DNA of 64,000 bases from Astropecten irregularis. Its lineage: Eukaryota > Echinodermata > Asteroidea > Paxillosida > Astropectinidae. Positions 11,688 to 23,409 of this stretch are shown piece after piece. Under the pieces are notes generated by a model. The model was not told the DNA's origin. It worked only from the letters and a program-made list of their open reading frames with translations, and made no database searches. Position 1 is the stretch's first letter. Each line of letters starts with the position of its first letter. The stretch covers positions 5,208,001-5,272,000 of the forward strand of contig OZ020263.1 in NCBI GenBank assembly GCA_963971285.1. Direction: 5' to 3'. A program made the translations under genes and the position numbers.

Positions 11688-12047
11688 AAAGGTAATATCA
11701 TACTTTGGTTTTTGTCAAAGAAATACATGGGCAAAGATATCAAAGAAGATTCGGTAGCAGTCATCTGTGAAAATTTCATTCCCATACGTTGCTCACTTTT
11801 TAAGAAAACCATGAAAAATGACCACAGTATTTCTTAATTTTTTTCTCTTTTATTTTTGATCTTTTAAAAGATCAAAAGATTTTCGGTCATTGTTTTACTA
11901 ATTTCTGGATAAATACACCATTTCAGGCAGAAAAATGTAGGTTTCTACCAGCATCATCTTCATACCCTGCAAGTTATACGTAAATCTGTGAACATTTCTG
12001 TTTTGGTCTCTTACTAAACAAAGTACAGTGTATGATACTACCTTTAA
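11688..12047. mobile_element. TIR element, family GGTAATATCATACTTTGG (360 bp)
   Basis: Both ends carry the inverted repeat GGTA(G/A)TATCATACTTTGG. The interior has the palindrome GATCTTTTAAAAGATC at its centre. No coding capacity is seen, so it is a miniature non-autonomous DNA transposon. A half copy of the same family (11491-11687) abuts its left end. Confidence 0.88.
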
Positions 12048-12686
12048 CAGTGCGAAAAAGAATTTCACTCGACCCTTTCCAAATTTCCTAGATTTGTTGA
12101 ATGAGTTGTAATGGGAGTCCTGCATTTCACTTTAAACATGTGTCCCACAGAACTGTAATTCAATCAGAAACATGTTACATGTTGCATGCCCTAAGCATGG
12201 ATGGGGTGAAAATAAACAACCCAAACGGAAAAAACAAAACAAACAAATACGCAATTTGCCTTGAGCCCAACTGTTCAAGCTCAAAAAGCACATCATGCTT
12301 TCGGCAAACGAGCGGTTGTGTTTTTTTTTATTCTGGCTGACGTGCTGTGATTGAGTTCGCATTATACTGCACAGGGCATCGCTAGATTTAATCTTGTTAA
12401 AATCTTTCCTATTGCAGATGGACTCTAGAGAATAAGGGGGGGAAGGGGAGGGATGGAGGAGGGTAGGGAGATGTTTGCAGGTGGGGGCGGGGAGGGGGTC
12501 TCGAGTTTCGTCTGGAACAATACCTGGCAAGTTTAGGACATATCCGCCGTGGCCGCTAAATCATTTTGCATGAATCCTATGGGATACATGCACAGCAACC
12601 ATAATGCGAAATTTGTTGCATACAAGTGTTTACATATAAAAAATTATGTAGCACTAGTGCAATGCCCTGTCTAACCATGCTCTCGT

Positions 12687-12940
12687 AGGGCATTTAGGAA
12701 ACGGAGGCTCAGGCTCATGCTCGGGCTCAGGCTCCAGTTCTGTCATCCATATGCTGAAAATATAGGTTGTGTTTTTTCATTGAAGCTGAAACACTGATTT
12801 TCCTTTTCAAACCAGAGAATCTACTTCAGAACCGCAGTCAAAAGCCTTTATTTTATACCCGTTATTTCAGAACGTTTGGATTCAAGAAAAAGGAGCTGGA
12901 GCTTGATATGGAGCCTGAGCCTCCGTTTCGTATTCCCCTT
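12687..12940. mobile_element. GGCTC-TIR element (254 bp)
   Basis: The inverted ends read GGGCATTTAGGAAACGGAGG at the left and CTCCGTTTCGTATTCCCC at the right, followed inwards by (GGCTCA)n-like repeats. The body includes CTGAAAATATAGGTTGTG and CAGAGAATCTACTTCAGAAC. The family has microsatellite-like inner TIRs of variable length. Confidence 0.87.
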
Positions 12941-13418
12941 AAATAATGCAAAAGAGTGAGAAACATCACTTTTTTAGAATTGAGTTGTATGAGTAAGATA
13001 CAGTATGTCGTCTTAAAATGTTGGCAGGTAATATTTGGTATTGTTTTCTGAAGTGCACTTTCATTTTACTCATGCACTCAGGATGTACCACTTAAGGACA
13101 GATCATTCATTAACTGCATGTGTAGTTCAGTGTGGTGATTACCGGTACGTCATCTCATCATTACTTAAACTCTTAACCCAGCGATGGTTCACCTTTGTCC
13201 TTCCTGTGTTGATCAGGTCATGAATTCAGGAAAGAGATTTGGTATGTGGTGCCTCTAGAGGATGGTTGTCTGGTCGGGTGTTATACCGACGTCATACACA
13301 GTATCATGTAATTTTGGCTGACATTCATGAACTGTACAGTATGTGTAGCCTACATGTGGTTTACAACAGAACAAGTGTTCGGTACTTTGACCACCTTTAC
13401 AACATTTGCAAGTACATG

Positions 13419-13765
13419 TATAGATCAGCGCGGACATCCGGGTACTTTCATTCAAACCGTCGAACTAGACAACCGACGAAAACCAACGTGTACTGGCGCA
13501 AGCTACAAACAATTCACGCAAAAAATAGCATACCATCCGTCGTCGAGTCGCGATTGAATTGTTTTCCGAGTATTTTAGCAGAGATCGTGTTCTGTACGAC
13601 TGCCATTGTCGAGTCATAGATTGTCCTCTGACAATAATCCTTCTTTGAAGTACCGTATAGGCCTACTAGCAGCTTATTGTCTTTAAAACCGCACAATTTG
13701 CCACTTTGTTTTCATCGCTCCAAGGTCGGCGAGTTGGAATGACGTCACTCTGCGCTGACCTATAG
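13419..13765. mobile_element. TIR-like element TATAGATCAGCGC (~347 bp)
   Basis: It reads from TATAGATCAGCGCGGACATC to GTCACTCTGCGCTGACCTAT. An inverted copy is at 51594-51930 (blocks TCATCGCTCCAAG and its complement; GTACTTCAAAGAAGGATTAT and its complement). Confidence 0.77.
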
Positions 13766-14052
13766 GTAATAAACTGCTGCAAACTGCTCATCAAGCAATT
13801 TAATGACCTGAAATATATCAAATGCTTGGAGTTACAACGACCTGACGTTTTGATCCTAGCAGGATCTTTCTCCAGTCTGCTCTTGTATCCCTTCTTAGTG
13901 ATCCTCCTCGTCTCCTTGTAAGTTGTTTTCATCCATGTTCTGTTTGGTTTTCTGTTTCTTTAATTGCATGTTCTTGTCCTCTTGTCATTTAGCCTTTGAG
14001 AAAGATCCTGCTAGGATCGAAACGTCATCAGGCCCTCCTAACTCCTAGCGCT
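13764..14052. mobile_element. Two inverted Penelope-like remnants with a hammerhead-like stem
   Basis: 13764-13876 (minus) and 13991-14052 (plus) each carry the hairpin GATCCTGCTAGGATC followed by (G/A)AAACGTCA. The first also has GATGAGCAGTTTGCAGCAGT in complement. They face each other around an unrelated 115-base segment. Confidence 0.68.
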
Positions 14053-14259
14053 TATACAATGAATGAAATTTAACATGCAAAATGCCCCTTTAAATTTTAC
14101 TGATTGAGACGTGATAGGTACAGGCAATCCAGGTTGTAGGGGAAGAACGTTGAGTTTCTATGCCACTGATATTTACATGATATTTACATGATATTTACAT
14201 ATGTACGTACATGTTATGTACATGTTCTATGGGGAAATTGTATTTGAATGGTCAGACCA

Positions 14260-14409
14260 GGGGTCGATTTCACCAAACTCTTCGTAACTTACTATCAACC
14301 GTATGACATTTTGATGCATTGAAGCCCTTCGTGGGATAGGCCCCCTACGATGGGTTATCCTTCGTAACTCGAGATACGATCGATCGCATGGCTTCGTGAA
14401 ATCGACCCC
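14260..14409. mobile_element. GGGGTCGATTTCAC palindromic element (150 bp)
   Basis: A near-palindrome from GGGGTCGATTTCACCAAACT to TTCGTGAAATCGACCCC, with the inner landmark ACGATCGATCG. It is non-coding and would fold into a long hairpin. Confidence 0.88.
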
Positions 14410-14476
14410 TGTACATGTACATAATGTATGCAAACTGTATAGGCCTATCATGACATGTACATTATGCGTACACTTC

Positions 14477-14760
14477 AAATTTATATCCTTGTGGAGACAT
14501 GGCTTTGTTCTCTTGTACTACAATGAATACTTGTACTCTCTGAAGAGAAGAATTGAAATCGCTCCCATTTGAACCAGAATCACTTTCCTGGGTTGAAATT
14601 TCTCGCGAGCATCCCTTTTACTTTCCTTTGTGACAGATACAGTACCTTTGACATTTCTCCTTTTTGAGTTTATTCCATGAGTTTCGTGAAAAACCTTGTG
14701 GAGAGTGGAGACCCTGTGGAGACATATTCAAACTATTGTGCTCGGTCTCCACAAGGCACC
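14477..14760. mobile_element. GGTGCCTTGTGGAGAC element, inverted copy
   Basis: It reads from TATATCCTTGTGGAGACATG at the left to GGTCTCCACAAGGCACC at the right; internal CTTCTCTTCAGAGAGTAC-like blocks match the other copies in reverse. Confidence 0.78.
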
Positions 14761-15829
14761 ATGTAATTGCAGGCCCAGGTTTATGACACTTGCTGCATTT
14801 CTAGTCCGCTTGGGGCCCACATAATTTGCGACTCTGCGTGTGTCCCTTTTGGCATGTTTGATCAAATTTCAGGAACAGGAAGTCATTTCCTTCTAATTTC
14901 TGTCTAACTGCTAATGTACATTGAATTGTGATATACACTGAATTAGGTGACTTTTTACTGTGCCAATGTAGGAATGGACACCATAAATTATTAAACGCCT
15001 ATTATTGAATAGCCTTCCTTTTTAGCGAGCCTATGTAATACCGATTTCTGGCCGTCCACGTGAAATGTTAAATTTCTTTTTTATTCGGATGAAAAGTTGA
15101 AGTTTTTCAGTGCTTCACATTTTTGGGAACGAAATGTAATAACATTCATCTGTACAACCTCAAATTACAGTTTATACTCTTAAAATAAATTATTTTAATC
15201 CGGAAAGACAATAAAAAAATGTTACAGTTACAGTTGTTTTAGTTTTTTACAGTTTGTAAAGTACTACTGTTAATAGCTAGTGCATATATGCAAGTATATG
15301 TGTCTAGTCATTGATATATTGTACACATTTATATGTACACTGTACACTGTATACATACAATGTAGATCACGATCATCACGTCCATTGGTCCCTCCCGCGA
15401 TCCTCACATTTCTCATACAGCTGTGTTGACGATACCGGTATCCCGTACACTGGATTGTCCTTCCTCAGGCAGTCACTGCACTCTGTTGACCAATTACAAG
15501 TCATAGCATGCATTATGACTGGCGGGCAGTACGGGGTACCGAGCGAGCGGCTGGCAGCAAAGCACTGACCACACATCCAGGGCCGATGGCTAGGATTTTG
15601 GTTCAGGACTCGGTCAATTGAAGGGACACAGTCAGTTGACTTTGCTCACAGGCAATTTGTAAATTCTGTCATATCGATTATAGTTCAGGATAAATTGTTT
15701 TGACAGCGCAAGCTCTAAATGATCCATTGGTACATGTTAGTTACACCAGGCATTTGCCAGGTATCAAATTGATATGGCACAGAGTCGAGAGTATAGTACA
15801 TGTACAGTAAAAAACATGTTTATATGGTA

Positions 15830-16090
15830 TACACTGATCTGACAGCGCGACCATGGAGGTAGGAATCACCTGCCATTACTGCAGTGTCTCCGCCCGTCTT
15901 TTGTCTGGCAACAAAATAATTTACATCCACCGCACCTTATACTGCAGGGTGTACGTCCCTTAATCATGGGACGTATACACAGCAATTATAGAGTTGCTTC
16001 AGAGCGTAAATTCTTTTGTTGCCTGACAAAAGGCAGGCAGGGACACTGCAGTTATGGCGGATAGTATATCGTGCCGTCGGATCGGTCTAT
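15830..16090. mobile_element. TIR element ACACTGATCTGACAGCGCGA, compound
   Basis: The outer ends are ACACTGATCTGACAGCGCGA and CGTGCCGTCGGATCGGT. Inside is a second inverted pair, CTTTTGTCTGGCAACAAAA and TTTTGTTGCCTGACAAAAG. The short relative at 39101-39180 has the outer ends only. Confidence 0.76.
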
Positions 16091-16312
16091 GAAGACTTTT
16101 TACATTTTGTTCATCATGTCATGCATGCATGTAGGATACTGCACTGTATGCATATTTTTGAGTTTCTTGAGTACATTTTACTTTTAAAATTTTTCTTCAT
16201 TTTCTTGTTTGAAAAACAGAGATTTTTCATCTTTCCAGATCCATTTTTGGTTGTCATTTCCAAGGAACAGTGCAATTTTTCGCCTTTACATGTACAGTAC
16301 ATAAACATGTAC

Positions 16313-16610
16313 AGGGCCCAGTTTCATGGAATCCGCTACGGCCCATTTTTGTGCTTACGGGCACTGCTACGCATGAAATCTATTTCATGAAATCCGTAAG
16401 CAAGACTCTTGGTTAGCGAAGAATTTCAAGGCTAATCTTGATTTTTTTCTGCTAACGCGCTGCCATATATTCATTCTGCAGAAAGTTCTTGCTTAGCATT
16501 GCTAGAAAGACAACTCTCCTGTGAAATACGCTAACGGTAAGCCAAAAAAGTCTGCTATGGTAAGCGAAGATCTTTTGCTTACGGTAATGGATTCCATGAA
16601 ATTGGGCCCT
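16313..16610. mobile_element. GGGCCCAATTTCATGGAAT palindromic element (298 bp)
   Basis: It starts GGGCCCAGTTTCATGGAATC and ends GGATTCCATGAAATTGGGCC. The orientation is opposite to the copy at 8891. Confidence 0.88.
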
Positions 16611-17248
16611 GAACTCTGTAACTCTGTTAGCGAAACTCTTCCAATTATCTTCAAATTATAACCCAGTTGGGCCGGAAACACATCTCCTTATTGTAAGTGT
16701 CACACAAACATTGTTGATGTATGTGACATTTGATCTTGTTTACATTTGATTACATTCACATGTATACCCTGGACCAAGCCAGGTTTAGAAAATGTATACG
16801 TGTGCCGTGTCGGAAATGTAATTTGCTCTTAATAGGGTTTCCCTAGTAAATGATGTCAAATTTCACAAATCAAACAGCCGATCTTTTCACAGATCCCCAT
16901 TTAAGAAATGAATTTTGTTTCGTTAAACTCACAAACACAGACCCACACACACCCCCTATAGCGTTCCCCCCAGTGCGCAGTCTTGACTCAATTTAAACCC
17001 CAGCCAGCGCAATTTATTGGCATGCTTCTATCTTCCCACTCTGTGCTCGAATTTCACTCATGGTGGGTTTAATTTTCCGGCCATCAAAACACGAAACCGA
17101 ACCTCTGACATGTGCGCGCACGCTCGCACAAATGCGCAACCAGCCCAGTAATTTGCATGTTCCGTCGAAAGCTGTCGTGTGTGTGAGTGCGTGAGATAAG
17201 CTCTGGTATCTGAACCAACCTGACGGATTTTCAAACCTGGTCGATGTC

Positions 17249-17530
17249 ATGTTGCCGTCGCAATCGAAAGGGAATATAGAGGACAGATTTTTCTTCCTTT
17301 ACAAATCGCTGACTGTGGAGCATTTGGACAACGAATTGGAAGAATTTTCACGGAAGAAACTCCTACAAACACAGTATCTTCTCGACTTCAGGCTAGGCTG
17401 TAAGAAACTAACGCTGAGCGAACAAGAGATAATTACGTTCCTTCGCCGTGGGCACGTAAGGTCTGATATTTGTAGGGCCTTCCTGGAATATTACAGCTTT
17501 CAGCAAGAACTAACACAAGCACATGTGCAG
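17249..17530 (+). CDS. Exon-like ORF of unknown gene, 94 codons, ATG start, phase-0 splice donor
   Basis: The frame is open from 17195 (stop TGA at 17192-17194) through ATG at 17249 to CAG|GTACGT at 17531, a strong donor. The peptide starts MLPSQSKG and is predicted by eye to be mostly helical, with a Leu-rich, charged pattern (for example LDNELEEF, LTLSEQEIITFLRRG, ICRAFLEYY). I do not recognise the family; the spacing is loosely like a CARD/death-fold domain, but this is a guess. The upstream 200 bases are richer in CpG than the surroundings (GTGCGCGCACGCTCGC near 17111), as expected of a first exon and promoter. The donor is phase 0, whereas the next EFA6 exon (23410) needs one leading base; joining them gives a stop within five codons. 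It is therefore probably the first exon of a nested gene or an exon spliced to a site I did not see. It could also be a chance ORF. Confidence 0.5.
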
Positions 17531-18037
17531 GTACGTTGAAACAATTTAATTCATTGACTTCAGGATCCAAGACTTTTTGGAGTGAGGGATATTAAGAAAG
17601 TTTGTTCAAGCTAGATGTACAGTTGTAGATTAAAGAACTCCATACATTTTGCAGGAACGTCTTTAGAACTTGTCTTTCATGTACCCTCACTTTTGGGTAT
17701 TTGATTCATTTCCTTGTTTCAGAATAAATATTTTGATTTTCGTTTTTGAAAGCCGTCTGAAATTGTGAAACAAATAACACTCAGTTTGTTTGATTTGTTT
17801 CCACATTACCCAAGTCCTCCAAAATTGTTCAGTGTTTAATAGCCAATAATAATTGTTTCTGCAATCCTCTAAATGCATCCAAAATGTTCATAGCTTTTAC
17901 TTCGGGCAAGGAAATGGCTCATATTGCTTCTCACCATCCAGACGCGCACACCTCAAAATGTAATGTACATTTACTGTATGAATTTTTTTATTTGAAGATG
18001 AATTGCAGCAGTTTACAGTGTTCATGGGTTCATATCT

Positions 18038-18319
18038 GGGCCCAATTTCATTGAATCCGTTACCATTAGCAAAAAATCTTCGCTTACGGTAGCAGAATTT
18101 GTTTGGTTACGGTTAGTGTTTTTCACAGAAGAGTTTCCTTTTGGTAATGGTAAGCAAGGAATGCATACGACAGGCCGTTAGCAGAAAATGATCACAGTTA
18201 CCCTAGAAATTCTTCGCTAACCGAGAGTCTTGCTTACGGATTCCATGAAATAGATTCCACGCATAGCAGTGCCCGTTAGCACAAAAATAGCAGTAACGGA
18301 TTCCATGAAATTGGGCCCT
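18038..18319. mobile_element. GGGCCCAATTTCATGGAAT palindromic element (282 bp)
   Basis: It starts GGGCCCAATTTCATTGAATC and ends GATTCCATGAAATTGGGCCC; it immediately abuts a second element starting at 18320. Confidence 0.88.
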
Positions 18320-18636
18320 GGTGCCTTGTGGAGACCGAGCACAATATAGGTTGAATATGTCTCCATAGGGAAATTCTATGTACATAGGCCTATAGGTCGC
18401 CACAAGATCACCTACAGTAGTTTCATGAAACTGATATTTGGAATTAACTCAAAAAGATGGAATTTCCAAGGTATCTTTATCTGTCGCAAAGAGAAGCTTT
18501 AAGGGATGTTCGCCAGACATACCAACCCGGGAAAGTGATTTTGGTTCATTTTTGGGCAATTTCAATTCTGCTCTTCGGAGAGTGTTCATTAGTGCATGAG
18601 AACAAAGCCGTGTCTCAATAAAGATACAAATTCCAG
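18320..18636. mobile_element. GGTGCCTTGTGGAGAC element
   Basis: It begins directly after the element ending at 18319 and ends near GATACAAATTCCAG. An inverted copy occurs at 14477-14760 (ending CTCCACAAGGCACC). Confidence 0.8.
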
Positions 18637-19732
18637 TTAATGTGTATCAGCTCATGTACTTTGGTCTCTCAAACTTTGTTCAGTAATTGCTGACCAAGAT
18701 TTTGTCTTCAGAACTATTTTCAATTAGTTGAGTTTTGTTTATCATTGGGCTCCGCACTCGAGCTATTTTTAGAATACACCCTTTATATCGACAGCTATAG
18801 TTACCCGGATGTTCGGACAAATATCACCATACGTTTTCGTGTAAGTTAATTGGGGAACGTGCGACTTGTTTGTCCGAACCTCTGAATGTGACGTCACGAG
18901 CGCAGAGCCATATTAGCCTCAATCCAACAGCATCTTCCCTAACCTTGAGTTTGCAAGATTTATTGAAGGGTCAACGCAGAATATTAACGTGATTCCTGTG
19001 TTTGTTTTTATCCCCTCCTTCCAAGAAACGTGACTTTGTCTTCAGCACTTGTTTACCCGGCAGTCCTGCTCAGAAATAACAAACGGCAATTTTTTCATAG
19101 CCTAGAAGAGAAAATATTCCCCAGGCTCCGTAACTGCATTTTTTTTTTTTTTACTATGATGGCTAGCACGGTTGAGGTAATAACGACAACCATCAACTGC
19201 CCCCATCCCACATCCCCGCTCCCTCTGGTCGTGTTTGCACAAGTCAACTGCAAGAAATTGCCCCATAAAAATACATTGCCATCATTCCGGCAGACCGTTC
19301 GATATTGCGTATTGCGCTCCGACCTTCTTATAGCGCCTCGTAAAAAAAAAAAACCAACCCTCCAATGACAGTTTGGCAATAATATGAATCTACTTCTTGC
19401 CGCGGCCGACCTCCGGGGGGGGAAAGAGAGAGAAATTTTGTTTTTTCGGAAAATGTTAGCGTACAAATTGCGCGTGTTCGTTCATGTATGTATGTATGCG
19501 CCATGTGGAACTCAATGAAATGTAACGTTCTTGATGCACATCTGGATCTGTAACATGCATTTGTAGAGTACATGGTTTCTCAGTTGGGAAGCTGTGTACT
19601 GTAAAATGTTTTTGTAATTATCGTCAGGAGATCAGTTCTTTAAACTTCATTGCCTTCTCTGGAAAACTAGGAGTCCAGAAGGGGGAGGGGCACTTCTTCA
19701 ATTGTACTGGCATGCTCCCCCTTCTATGTCCT

Positions 19733-19881
19733 GGGGTCGATTTCACCAAACTCTTCGTAACTTACTATCAATCGTAGGACTTTTGATGCATTGAAGCCCT
19801 ACATGAGATAGGCCCCCTACGATGGGTTATCCTTGGTAACTCGAGTTACGATCGATCGCAGGGCTTCGTGAAATCTACCCC
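19733..19881. mobile_element. GGGGTCGATTTCAC palindromic element (149 bp)
   Basis: The same family as at 14260, with GGGGTCGATTTCACCAAACT at the left, TTACGATCGATCGCAGGGC inside and TGAAATCTACCCC at the right. Confidence 0.88.
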
Positions 19882-19933
19882 TGCAGTGTTTTCGCAACAA
19901 GTTCTGTTATAATTGTTCGTGTGAAATTAAAAT

Positions 19934-20094
19934 TCTTGGAGTAGGAGGGCCTGACAGGATTATCTTTCCCAAAGGCCTTTGAGAATGATCCTGCTAGGAT
20001 CCAAACGTGTCAGGTCCTCCTAAACTCCAAGCATTTTATATATTTCAGGTCATATTGGCTGATGAGCAGTTTGCAGCAGTTTATTACTTGTATT
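19934..20094 (+). mobile_element. Penelope-like remnant, family GATCCTGCTAGGATCGAAACG
   Basis: It contains GAGAATGATCCTGCTAGGAT, CCAAACGTGTCAGGTCCTCC and GGCTGATGAGCAGTTTGCAG, preceded by a partial inverted copy (GGAGTAGGAGGGCCTGAC). Assignment to Penelope-like elements is inferred from the hammerhead-like fold only. Confidence 0.65.
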
Positions 20095-21285
20095 GAAATT
20101 AAAATTAAATACATTTTCGCCCTGACCCCACTTTGAAAAATTGTTCTAGACAGCCATTGCCTCATGAATTATTAAAACTTGATGACCTCTGTAGCCCATG
20201 CCCTCAGTCAGTGACACCACCGACAGTTTCTTGTTTAAATCAAAAGAGGGCGCCATTCAAAACCGTGTGTTCGAAATACTATATAGGGGTAAAATCTTCC
20301 CCACTCAATTTGCTCACACAATTTTTTTTTCCATTTACTTGTGGCACCCTTTAATGTATGTTGTTTTTAAAGAATTGCACATTTGTTCTGAATAATGTGT
20401 TCCTATTTGTTAGGTTTATTGTACATGCATGGTTTTAAAGGCCAATGAATTTTCCTAATAGGACAATAAAGTTTTGAATTCAATTAAATTGAACGTCATA
20501 AATTGCCTGAATAATATCATTTTCCAACACCATGTTGACATTAATTGGCTGCATGATGCCCTTGTAAAAAAAAAAGAGTTTTATTTTGTCGGCAGTTTTT
20601 CATCAGATCTTATTGAACGCGTTTACGAAGAAGCACAGTAGTTGTTGTCACGTTGTTAGCATCTCAGTGTACAGCTAAGACCGAAGCTCAGTTTCCAATT
20701 GTGTGATGTACGAGGTTTTTTATCTTTCATCTTTCTCCTCTCCGATCTGCATCCCTGATGACGCACAGCGAATAAATCCTCTCTGATCGTACCCTGGCAA
20801 CATCATTTCCTTATGGAGACTGCAAAATCCTCCTACGGTGCATGTGGTCTATTAAATAACACGTCGTCAAATACAATGAATAAGTGTTTTAAAACAAGTT
20901 AGTGCCATGCAGTATATCTGCGTACGTCACAGCTCACAGGTCTATTATTGTTTTTAAATCCCTACAGAGTGTTTTTTTTTATGTGTTTTATGCACACAGG
21001 GTGTTTTAACAGCAATTTTGACTGTAAATTCAGTCATCTCATTTTTAAACTAGGGTTTATGACCGTATAACATAGGTTTTCCAAATTCAGTTTGCTCTAG
21101 TGTCCGAGATAAGATGACAACTATACATGTACAATAAGTTGTGGATGAAATAAGATGTCCAAAACATATACCAAGTTGCCCAAATGAGACAAAAGCCTGG
21201 ATCTTGCACAGGCATTAGAACCCTTCTGTCATCTAGAGTTGAACATTTTTATAGTTTAATCGTCAAATAGACGATTTTGAAGAAT

Positions 21286-21359
21286 TGACTGGAGCGGGAT
21301 TCGAACCTCCTGAATACCGTACAGCGCTCTACCAACTGAGCCATCCAGCCCTACGTTGG
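21286..21359 (-). mobile_element. tRNA-derived SINE head
   Basis: The complement shows GGGCTGGATGGCTCAGTTGG then TAGAGCGCTGTACGG and AGGTTCGAATCCCGCTCCAG. Both pol III boxes are intact; it ends at TGGAGCGGGAT without CCA-like tRNA structure. Confidence 0.78.
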
Positions 21360-21609
21360 TGGTGACCCCAATAGTCAATGCAACCTGGAAACGGTACATG
21401 GGGGATCACTCAAAGAGGATACGGCTTTTTAATTAATTTTTAATCATCCCGCTCCAGAAAATTTTTCTTTGTTCACTTTTCAATGACATTTTTACAGTTT
21501 CACAGTAGGTTTTTGATTGGAGTTGAAGCTCCATTCTCTGTGTCTAAATAGACTACAGCTCTTCGACATCATAGCCACAAGTTCCTATTTTAGTGCAGTT
21601 TGTTAATTC

Positions 21610-21716
21610 ATTGAAAGCTAGGTGAACAAAGAAAAAATGTACTGGGATTTGAACCTGAGACCTCCGGGATACCATAATGAATGCGCTCTACCAACTTGTC
21701 ACGGCTATCCAGCCCT
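21610..21716 (-). mobile_element. tRNA-derived SINE
   Basis: The complement shows GGGCTGGATAGCCGTGACAA (A box diverged), then GGTTCAAATCCCAGTACATT and a TTTCTTTGTTCACC tail. Confidence 0.76.
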
Positions 21717-21718
21717 GT

Positions 21719-21962
21719 ATAGAGGTCGTGCAGTCACGTGATCAGGACGCCATTTTGGACGGCAACGCTGTACACATGTATAATGCACGTACGTACAGTG
21801 TATACATGTAACCCACATGCGCTCGCGTAGCTTGCAAATCAATCGGACGCAGAAGTGCGTGCATATGATGCTGTCTGGTACCACGCGTACACGTACGTGC
21901 GTACGCGTGCCGTCCAAAATGGCCGATAAGCTGTCAAGTGACGTCACGTGCACGCTCTCTAT
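21719..21962. mobile_element. TIR element with CACGTG and TGACGTCA in its ends (244 bp)
   Basis: Left end ATAGAGGTCGTGCAGTCACG and CCATTTTGGACGGC; right end GCCGTCCAAAATGG and AGTGACGTCACGTGCACG. It overlaps the end of an inverted SINE at its left. Confidence 0.8.
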
Positions 21963-22230
21963 TGGCATTTGGCAGTTTCCCAAATTGTCAGTCATCTTTG
22001 TTCATTTGCTTATAATTTGCTAATTACTATCTTTGTTCATTTGATACTTGCATGTGTGCAGTTAGTTAGAGATGAATGTATCATACATGAGCTGAAGCTG
22101 ATGCTGAGCTGGGCTTGGCGATGAAAAGTGCCCAGACATTCTTAGGACAAAACCATGTCATTTATGTCGAATAGGGGCCTACATGTTGACATATGTATTT
22201 GTTAATATGAAAAGCATACAGTCATCCCAT

Positions 22231-22594
22231 TAAAGGTAGTATCATACTTTGGTTTTTATCAAAGAAATACAGATTCATGGGCAAAAATATCAAGACAGAT
22301 GTAGTAACAGTCGTCTGTGAAAATTTCAGTCCCATACGGTGCCCACTTTTTGAGAAAACAGTGAAAAACAGCCACAGTATTTCTTAAGTCTTTTCTCTTT
22401 TATTTTTGATCTTTTAAAAGATCAAAAAGATTCTCGGTCGTTGTTTTACTAATTTCTGGATAAATACACCATTTCAGGCGGAAATATTTTAACGGTATGT
22501 TTCTACTAGCATCATCTTCATACCCTGAAAATTACACATAAATCTGTGAACATTTCTGTTTTGGTCTCTTACCAAAGTATGATACTACCTTTAA
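22231..22594. mobile_element. TIR element, family GGTAGTATCATACTTTGG (364 bp)
   Basis: This is a complete copy: TTAAAGGTAGTATCATACTT at the left and its complement ending CTACCTTTAA at the right, with the central GATCTTTTAAAAGATC palindrome. The outer TTAA may be target duplication or part of the TIR. Confidence 0.9.
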
Positions 22595-23409
22595 TACAAG
22601 TATTGTACATATGTATGGGTTCATTGTGTAGAAATGCACCAGACACAAGCACAATTTCGGTATTGCATTGCAGGATCAGGCTCTTACTTATGCACATGTA
22701 CCTGTACCTAAACCACGATCTCACAAGTAGGCCCACCAGCTTATGTACTCCTCTGCAGTACGGCTTATACTGTACGGCAATCGATAAAGCTGCATTAGTT
22801 AACCAAATGCAATATGTAGGGTACTGTAAGGGATCCCTGCTTAGGACTGCTTGCTCCAGAATCAATGCCCTACCACTATTAAAAAGTCATGCTGTGCCTG
22901 CCAGCCAACATGTATAATATGTATACGTGTATACCGTACATGCATTCTGCTATGATGTGGCTCTTTGCGGAATCCTCACATTCTGAGTTCTGAATGCTCA
23001 GCTGGAAGCTGCATCCGTCTAATTGTGGTCCTGGGCTTGTCTCAGCTGTGTACACAGTATTCTATCTCTTAAGGTGAGGTGTTAGGCCCTACGGCTGCTG
23101 CTGGGTCGTACAGGGACTTCAGACCAGGACCTTAAAACAGAGCTATTTGGAAATAAGCTGAGGGTAGGCCTATACGTTCTATCATAAGGATGGAGGATAC
23201 TTGTATTAAGTAGCTCCGATGCTTAAGCAACCGGGCTTACAATCCACAGGGCTTCGGAAACGGATTCAAGTTCTGCTTCGTGTGAAATTAAGTTTGTGCA
23301 GAACCTGAAAAACCTCTCTAATGCTGCAATGCCTCTGAGCGTCATGTTTATTCACTACATTGCACCTGTAACATCACGTTCTTCCCGTTTTCTTTCTCGT
23401 TTGCTCTAG

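Larger units (their letters stand above)
8271..23409. other. PSD/EFA6 intron, 15.1 kb, splitting the PDZ domain
   Basis: The intron is bounded by phase-1 exons. It contains the exon-like ORF at 17249-17530, many TIR elements (8891, 9225, 10086, 11688, 12687, 13419, 14260, 14477, 15830, 16313, 18038, 18320, 19733, 21719, 22231), Penelope-like remnants (13764-14052 and 19934-20094) and SINE copies (8762, 21286, 21610). Stretches 10590-11490, 14761-15829, 16611-17190, 18640-19730, 20100-21280 and 22595-23400 hold nothing I recognise; 18980-19500 is somewhat CpG-richer. Confidence 0.7.

Noticed and set aside
17249..17530. In-frame alternative exon of EFA6 spliced to 23410 or 32898
   Set aside because: The phase-0 donor gives early stops with both acceptors (TGA soon after 23410; TGA within about 30 codons after 32898).
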